From the NCBI GenBank assembly GCA_022706085.1, contig JAKJDF010000002.1, positions 320,372 to 384,371 on the forward strand: a stretch of 64,000 nt of DNA, in the 5' to 3' direction. The notes under the pieces were generated by a model. It did not search any database, had not been told where the DNA came from, and saw only the letters and a program-made list of their open reading frames with translations. Shown piece after piece: positions 61,818 to 64,000 of this stretch. The stretch comes from Candidatus Latescibacterota bacterium (lineage in GTDB: Bacteria > Latescibacterota > MWCZ01). Numbering within the stretch: position 1 is the stretch's first letter; each line of letters begins with the position of its first letter. The position numbers and the translations under genes were made by a program.

Positions 61818-61905
61818 CTGAGACAGGGCCCCTGGACGACCAGGGTTTTCAGGATCGGAAGGCAGCATGTGGAAACCCTCCCTTGCCACACGCAGCCGAA
61901 GGTTG
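61818..61905 (+). ncRNA. ffs: Candidate small bacterial SRP RNA (4.5S-like)
   Basis: CAGGATCGGAAGGCAGCATG contains the three invariant tip elements of SRP RNA: CAGG, the GGAA tetraloop and AGCA. It is enclosed by AGGGTTT/AAACCCT, CAGGG/CCCTTG and GCTG/CAGC pairings. The middle stem has an A-C mismatch and the 3' side has five extra bases (TGTGG), so the match is imperfect. It lies in a 400-base gap that otherwise lacks a gene; the remainder (61615-61817 and 61906-62001) shows a possible GGGGTAATGCCCC palindrome near 61730. The alternative is chance sequence with a local hairpin (CCCTGG-ACGA-CCAGGG). Confidence 0.45.
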
Positions 61906-62001
61906 TTCCGCCGGCAACGGACTTCCACCTTTCGGCGAGTAAATAAGATGATGTCGTACCTCGCCGGACGCAAGGGCGGAATGGCCGAAAACAGGGCTCA
62001 G

Positions 62002-62013
62002 AAAAAAAAAAAA
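62002..62013 (-). terminator. T12 tract after the methyltransferase gene
   Basis: Twelve A residues on the plus strand give U12 for the minus-strand operon, seven bases after its last stop. A weak ACGTG/CACGT stem precedes it. Probable terminator; its length makes it prone to slippage. Confidence 0.45.
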
Positions 62014-62020
62014 CGGGGCT

Positions 62021-62713
62021 TCACGTGCTGGTCTGGAAGGTTCTCCACGTAAGTCGATAAATAATAAGGGGAATAGCTTCGTTTTCCGCCCGGCGATGGA
62101 AGGTTTGCAGGCGGAAGCCCCGGAATGTCGCCGCACCTGCGAAATCCCGTGCGGTCACCCGTTCCGGGTCAACCACGATCGCGGTACCTCCCGGAAGTAC
62201 GGTTCGCCCCAGCATCTCCACCATGGCGGGAGTCTGCCAGCGCTCGTACAAGACGTCGGCCGCCATCACGAGGTCGAAGCGGCCGAGGTCCTGCGGAGTG
62301 CGCCAGTCCACCTCCCGCGTGCGGAGAGATACGCCGTTCAGCGCCGCGTTCACGTGGAGCAGGTCCAGCGCTTCCGGATAATAATCCGTCGCGGTTACCT
62401 GAGCGCCCAGATGTGCCGCGACGATGCTTGGCAGACCGAGCCCACAGCCGAGTTCCAGCACCCGCGCGTGGCGGAGCGCGGCCGCGTCCGAGGCGAGGAA
62501 CTCGGCCAGTGCAACGCCGCTTGGCCACAGCTCAGCCCAGTAGGGCATCTTCTCGTCTTGTTTCCATGTGTCCGGATCAATTTCATCCACCAGCCTGTCC
62601 AGGTCAGGCACCCGGTACAGGTGGTACACGTGGCCTCGGATCGTGCGATGAGTCAGAACGGCGGTCTGGTTTCCTATTTTCGGCACGGGAAAACCGGCGG
62701 GGACCGTGTTCAT
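62021..62713 (-). CDS. Class I methyltransferase, protein-lysine (Methyltransf_16-like) type
   Basis: This 230-residue methyltransferase has the layout of the METTL21/FAM86 and ETFB-lysine methyltransferase group: PYWAELWPSGVALAEFL, motif I RVLELGCGLGLPSIVAAHLG, VTATDYYPEALDLL, and DLVMAADVLYE. A protein target such as ETFB or L7/L12 is possible but unproven. Overlaps the previous gene by ATGA. Confidence 0.82.
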   Translation of the reverse strand: MNTVPAGFPVPKIGNQTAVLTHRTIRGHVYHLYRVPDLDRLVDEIDPDTWKQDEKMPYWAELWPSGVALAEFLASDAAALRHARVLELGCGLGLPSIVAAHLGAQVTATDYYPEALDLLHVNAALNGVSLRTREVDWRTPQDLGRFDLVMAADVLYERWQTPAMVEMLGRTVLPGGTAIVVDPERVTARDFAGAATFRGFRLQTFHRRAENEAIPLIIYRLTWRTFQTST

Positions 62714-63252
62714 GCGCTGCTCCCGTCAAGCACAAGGTCCGCGCATGCCCACAAAGGGCTCTCTTTGTCTTCCCCGCGCGGTTTCGACGCCGCTTCCATC
62801 ACGAAGAACCTGTTGCGTATCTCACAAGCCCCGTACTGCGGAACCACTCTCACTCGGGAAGTAATTTCACCCTCCACGGACACATGCGGACGCTCTTCGG
62901 ATGGGGTACTCAGCTCCAGAGTCAACACCCCGGACCCGCGTGTGCCGCTTATCATCAAAGCAGCTGACAGCGTGGAGGAGGAAACTTCGAATGAGAATCC
63001 GGCCTGGGAAGCCTGGATCAGCCGGATGCGGGAGAACGGGTGGAGGCACGAGCCCGACGAAAGTGCGGGCAGGCGGACAAGCTCCGCGCTGCGTGCGGGG
63101 GCGAACACACGTACGGTGCACACGTTGTTCGCCGTGATCGCTTCCACCGTATAGAAAGCCGACTCGACGCGAGCAACATTCACCGCCCACAGAACGGACC
63201 ATTCCGGGGTTACTTCGTCAACCCGTTTTCGCGTGCGCGGTAAAAACCTCAT
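62710..63252 (-). CDS. Uncharacterised 180-residue protein
   Basis: A beta-rich protein beginning MRFLPRTRKRVDEVTPEWSV. It resembles PilZ-like or OB-like small domains in having an early RxxxR and later strands, but no signature is clear. It overlaps both neighbours by ATGA, which supports expression as part of the operon. Confidence 0.6.
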   Translation of the reverse strand: MRFLPRTRKRVDEVTPEWSVLWAVNVARVESAFYTVEAITANNVCTVRVFAPARSAELVRLPALSSGSCLHPFSRIRLIQASQAGFSFEVSSSTLSAALMISGTRGSGVLTLELSTPSEERPHVSVEGEITSRVRVVPQYGACEIRNRFFVMEAASKPRGEDKESPLWACADLVLDGSSA

Positions 63253-63818
63253 CGCGGGTTCGGTGTCTCCCCTTCCGGGCTCACACTGTTTTTCTCCGGA
63301 GACTGAGGGGGCGCGGAAGACACCGTCTCCGGGCCTTCAGCGGCTTGCTCCTTGTCCTTGCCCCACGAACGTCGCCACGCCGCCTGCTTGAGTGCTCCCG
63401 CGAACAGGACCGCGCTACCGAGGAGCAATTGAATCCACATCCAGTGCCGGTAACGATTCTGAAGGGCAGTGAAATCGGCTTTGAGCGTTTCCACCGTCGC
63501 GGCGCCGTAAGGATTTTCCATGATGCGGGAGAGCTCCTGGCTCCCATCCTGCACGACGCCTTCCGCGGATGCCTGAACGGACAGCGATTTCTTGAGAGTA
63601 TCCGCGCTGTTCTGCATCTTCGTGATGTACGGATCGAGGTTCCCGAACGAGTAGATTGCAACAATGAACATGAACACCCCGGAAAGCGATCGGAGCAGCC
63701 AGATCACCCACCATGCGAAGCTTCTCCTCGCGCGGCGTTCGAGGATGACACCGATGACGACACTGGCGAGGAGAATGAGCGCGGCACCGAAGATGTACGG
63801 ACGGGGCCTAAGAATCAT
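63249..63818 (-). CDS. Membrane protein with coiled-coil-like soluble domain
   Basis: A 189-residue protein starting MILRPRPYIFGAALILLASV. Two N-terminal helices (IFGAALILLASVVIGVIL; WWVIWLLRSLSGVFMFIVAIY), a 70-residue extracytoplasmic segment (LDPYITKMQNSADTLKKSLS), a third helix (WIQLLLGSAVLFAGALK) and a Pro/Ser-rich cytoplasmic tail. Start chosen because it overlaps the preceding stop (ATGA). Family unknown. Confidence 0.65.
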   Translation of the reverse strand: MILRPRPYIFGAALILLASVVIGVILERRARRSFAWWVIWLLRSLSGVFMFIVAIYSFGNLDPYITKMQNSADTLKKSLSVQASAEGVVQDGSQELSRIMENPYGAATVETLKADFTALQNRYRHWMWIQLLLGSAVLFAGALKQAAWRRSWGKDKEQAAEGPETVSSAPPQSPEKNSVSPEGETPNPR

Positions 63819-64000
63819 TTCCACCGCGGTTGCGGCACCGTTGGCGAGGAGCGCATGGGGTCCCCGTCGGGGGAGACACCAAGCGGAAGCCCCAGCAGCA
63901 GGCTTACCATCAGAAGGCCGCCCATCCACATTGCGACGGCAAGGTCGGAGAGCCAGTAGACTGCGGTAAGCACGATGGTCGCACCGATCATGGCATATCC
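63815..64000 (-). CDS. Membrane protein, C-terminal fragment
   Basis: The open frame enters from the window edge and runs 61 codons to a TGA that overlaps the next start by ATGA. It contains hydrophobic stretches (MIGATIVLTAVYWLSDLAVAM and MGGLLMVSLLLGLPLG) then a polar tail ending PTVPQPRWK. Only the C-terminus is visible; no family can be named. Confidence 0.6.
   Translation of the reverse strand, partial: GYAMIGATIVLTAVYWLSDLAVAMWMGGLLMVSLLLGLPLGVSPDGDPMRSSPTVPQPRWK

Overview
The window is GC-rich, gene-dense bacterial chromosome. The best clues to the organism are envelope genes. There are two PorV/PorQ-type outer-membrane proteins, a TonB-dependent receptor with a carboxypeptidase-regulatory-like N-terminus, and three large exported proteins with a FlgD-like/T9SS-type C-terminal sorting domain (NAPNPFNPST...WDGRDDQGREVASGTYVCRI and relatives). 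With a type I-like dockerin on two of them, homodimeric AceE, many URO-D-fold proteins and glycan-active enzymes, this points to an uncultured lineage of the Fibrobacteres-Chlorobi-Bacteroidetes (FCB) side, of the Latescibacterota, Eisenbacteria or Hydrogenedentota kind. This placement is inference from gene content only.

Layout. 0-5.6 kb: the end of hemW, an M23 metallopeptidase, then a tight UbiA prenyltransferase / DUF92 / serine hydrolase operon. 5.6-10.7 kb: complex I genes in an unusual split. nuoA lies on the minus strand, upstream of a sialidase-like gene, and faces nuoBCDE on the plus strand across about 600 bases that hold three consecutive perfect hairpins. 10.7-18.5 kb: glycan and accessory metabolism (a GH42-like enzyme, a lipoprotein paralogue of the sialidase, OsmC, a toroid-like protein, a URO-D protein) separated by dispersed palindromic repeats. 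18.5-32.7 kb: small lipoproteins and membrane proteins, a GIY-YIG protein, a methyltransferase, a hydrolase-like lipoprotein lacking its nucleophile, aceE, a PorV/PorQ-like protein, an EF-G paralogue with a degenerate G4 box, an MscS channel fused to a ParB-like domain, and a BtuF-like binding protein. 32.7-43.7 kb: two related parallel beta-helix exoproteins (2054 and 698 residues) flanking aroC and a creatininase-family gene. 43.7-51.4 kb: a dehydrogenase, two coupled lipoproteins, a URO-D protein, and the housekeeping run tgt-yajC-def-fmt.

51.6-55.1 kb is the most system-like part: nine closely spaced or overlapping minus-strand genes beginning with an ECF sigma factor and a zinc-finger anti-sigma factor. 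They continue with three paralogous small membrane proteins (one frameshifted in a T6 tract), a small unknown protein, a MNT/HEPN toxin-antitoxin-like pair embedded between the paralogues, and a PspC-domain protein. It reads as an envelope-stress regulon that has captured, or recruited, a MNT/HEPN module. 55.2-61.6 kb is an outer-membrane/secretion operon (TonB receptor, FN3/sorting-domain protein, PorV-like). 61.8-64 kb holds a possible SRP RNA and four minus-strand genes joined by ATGA overlaps.

No tRNA, rRNA, CRISPR array, transposase or prophage was seen. Start sites were chosen by Shine-Dalgarno position, overlap and signal-peptide logic and are inferred.
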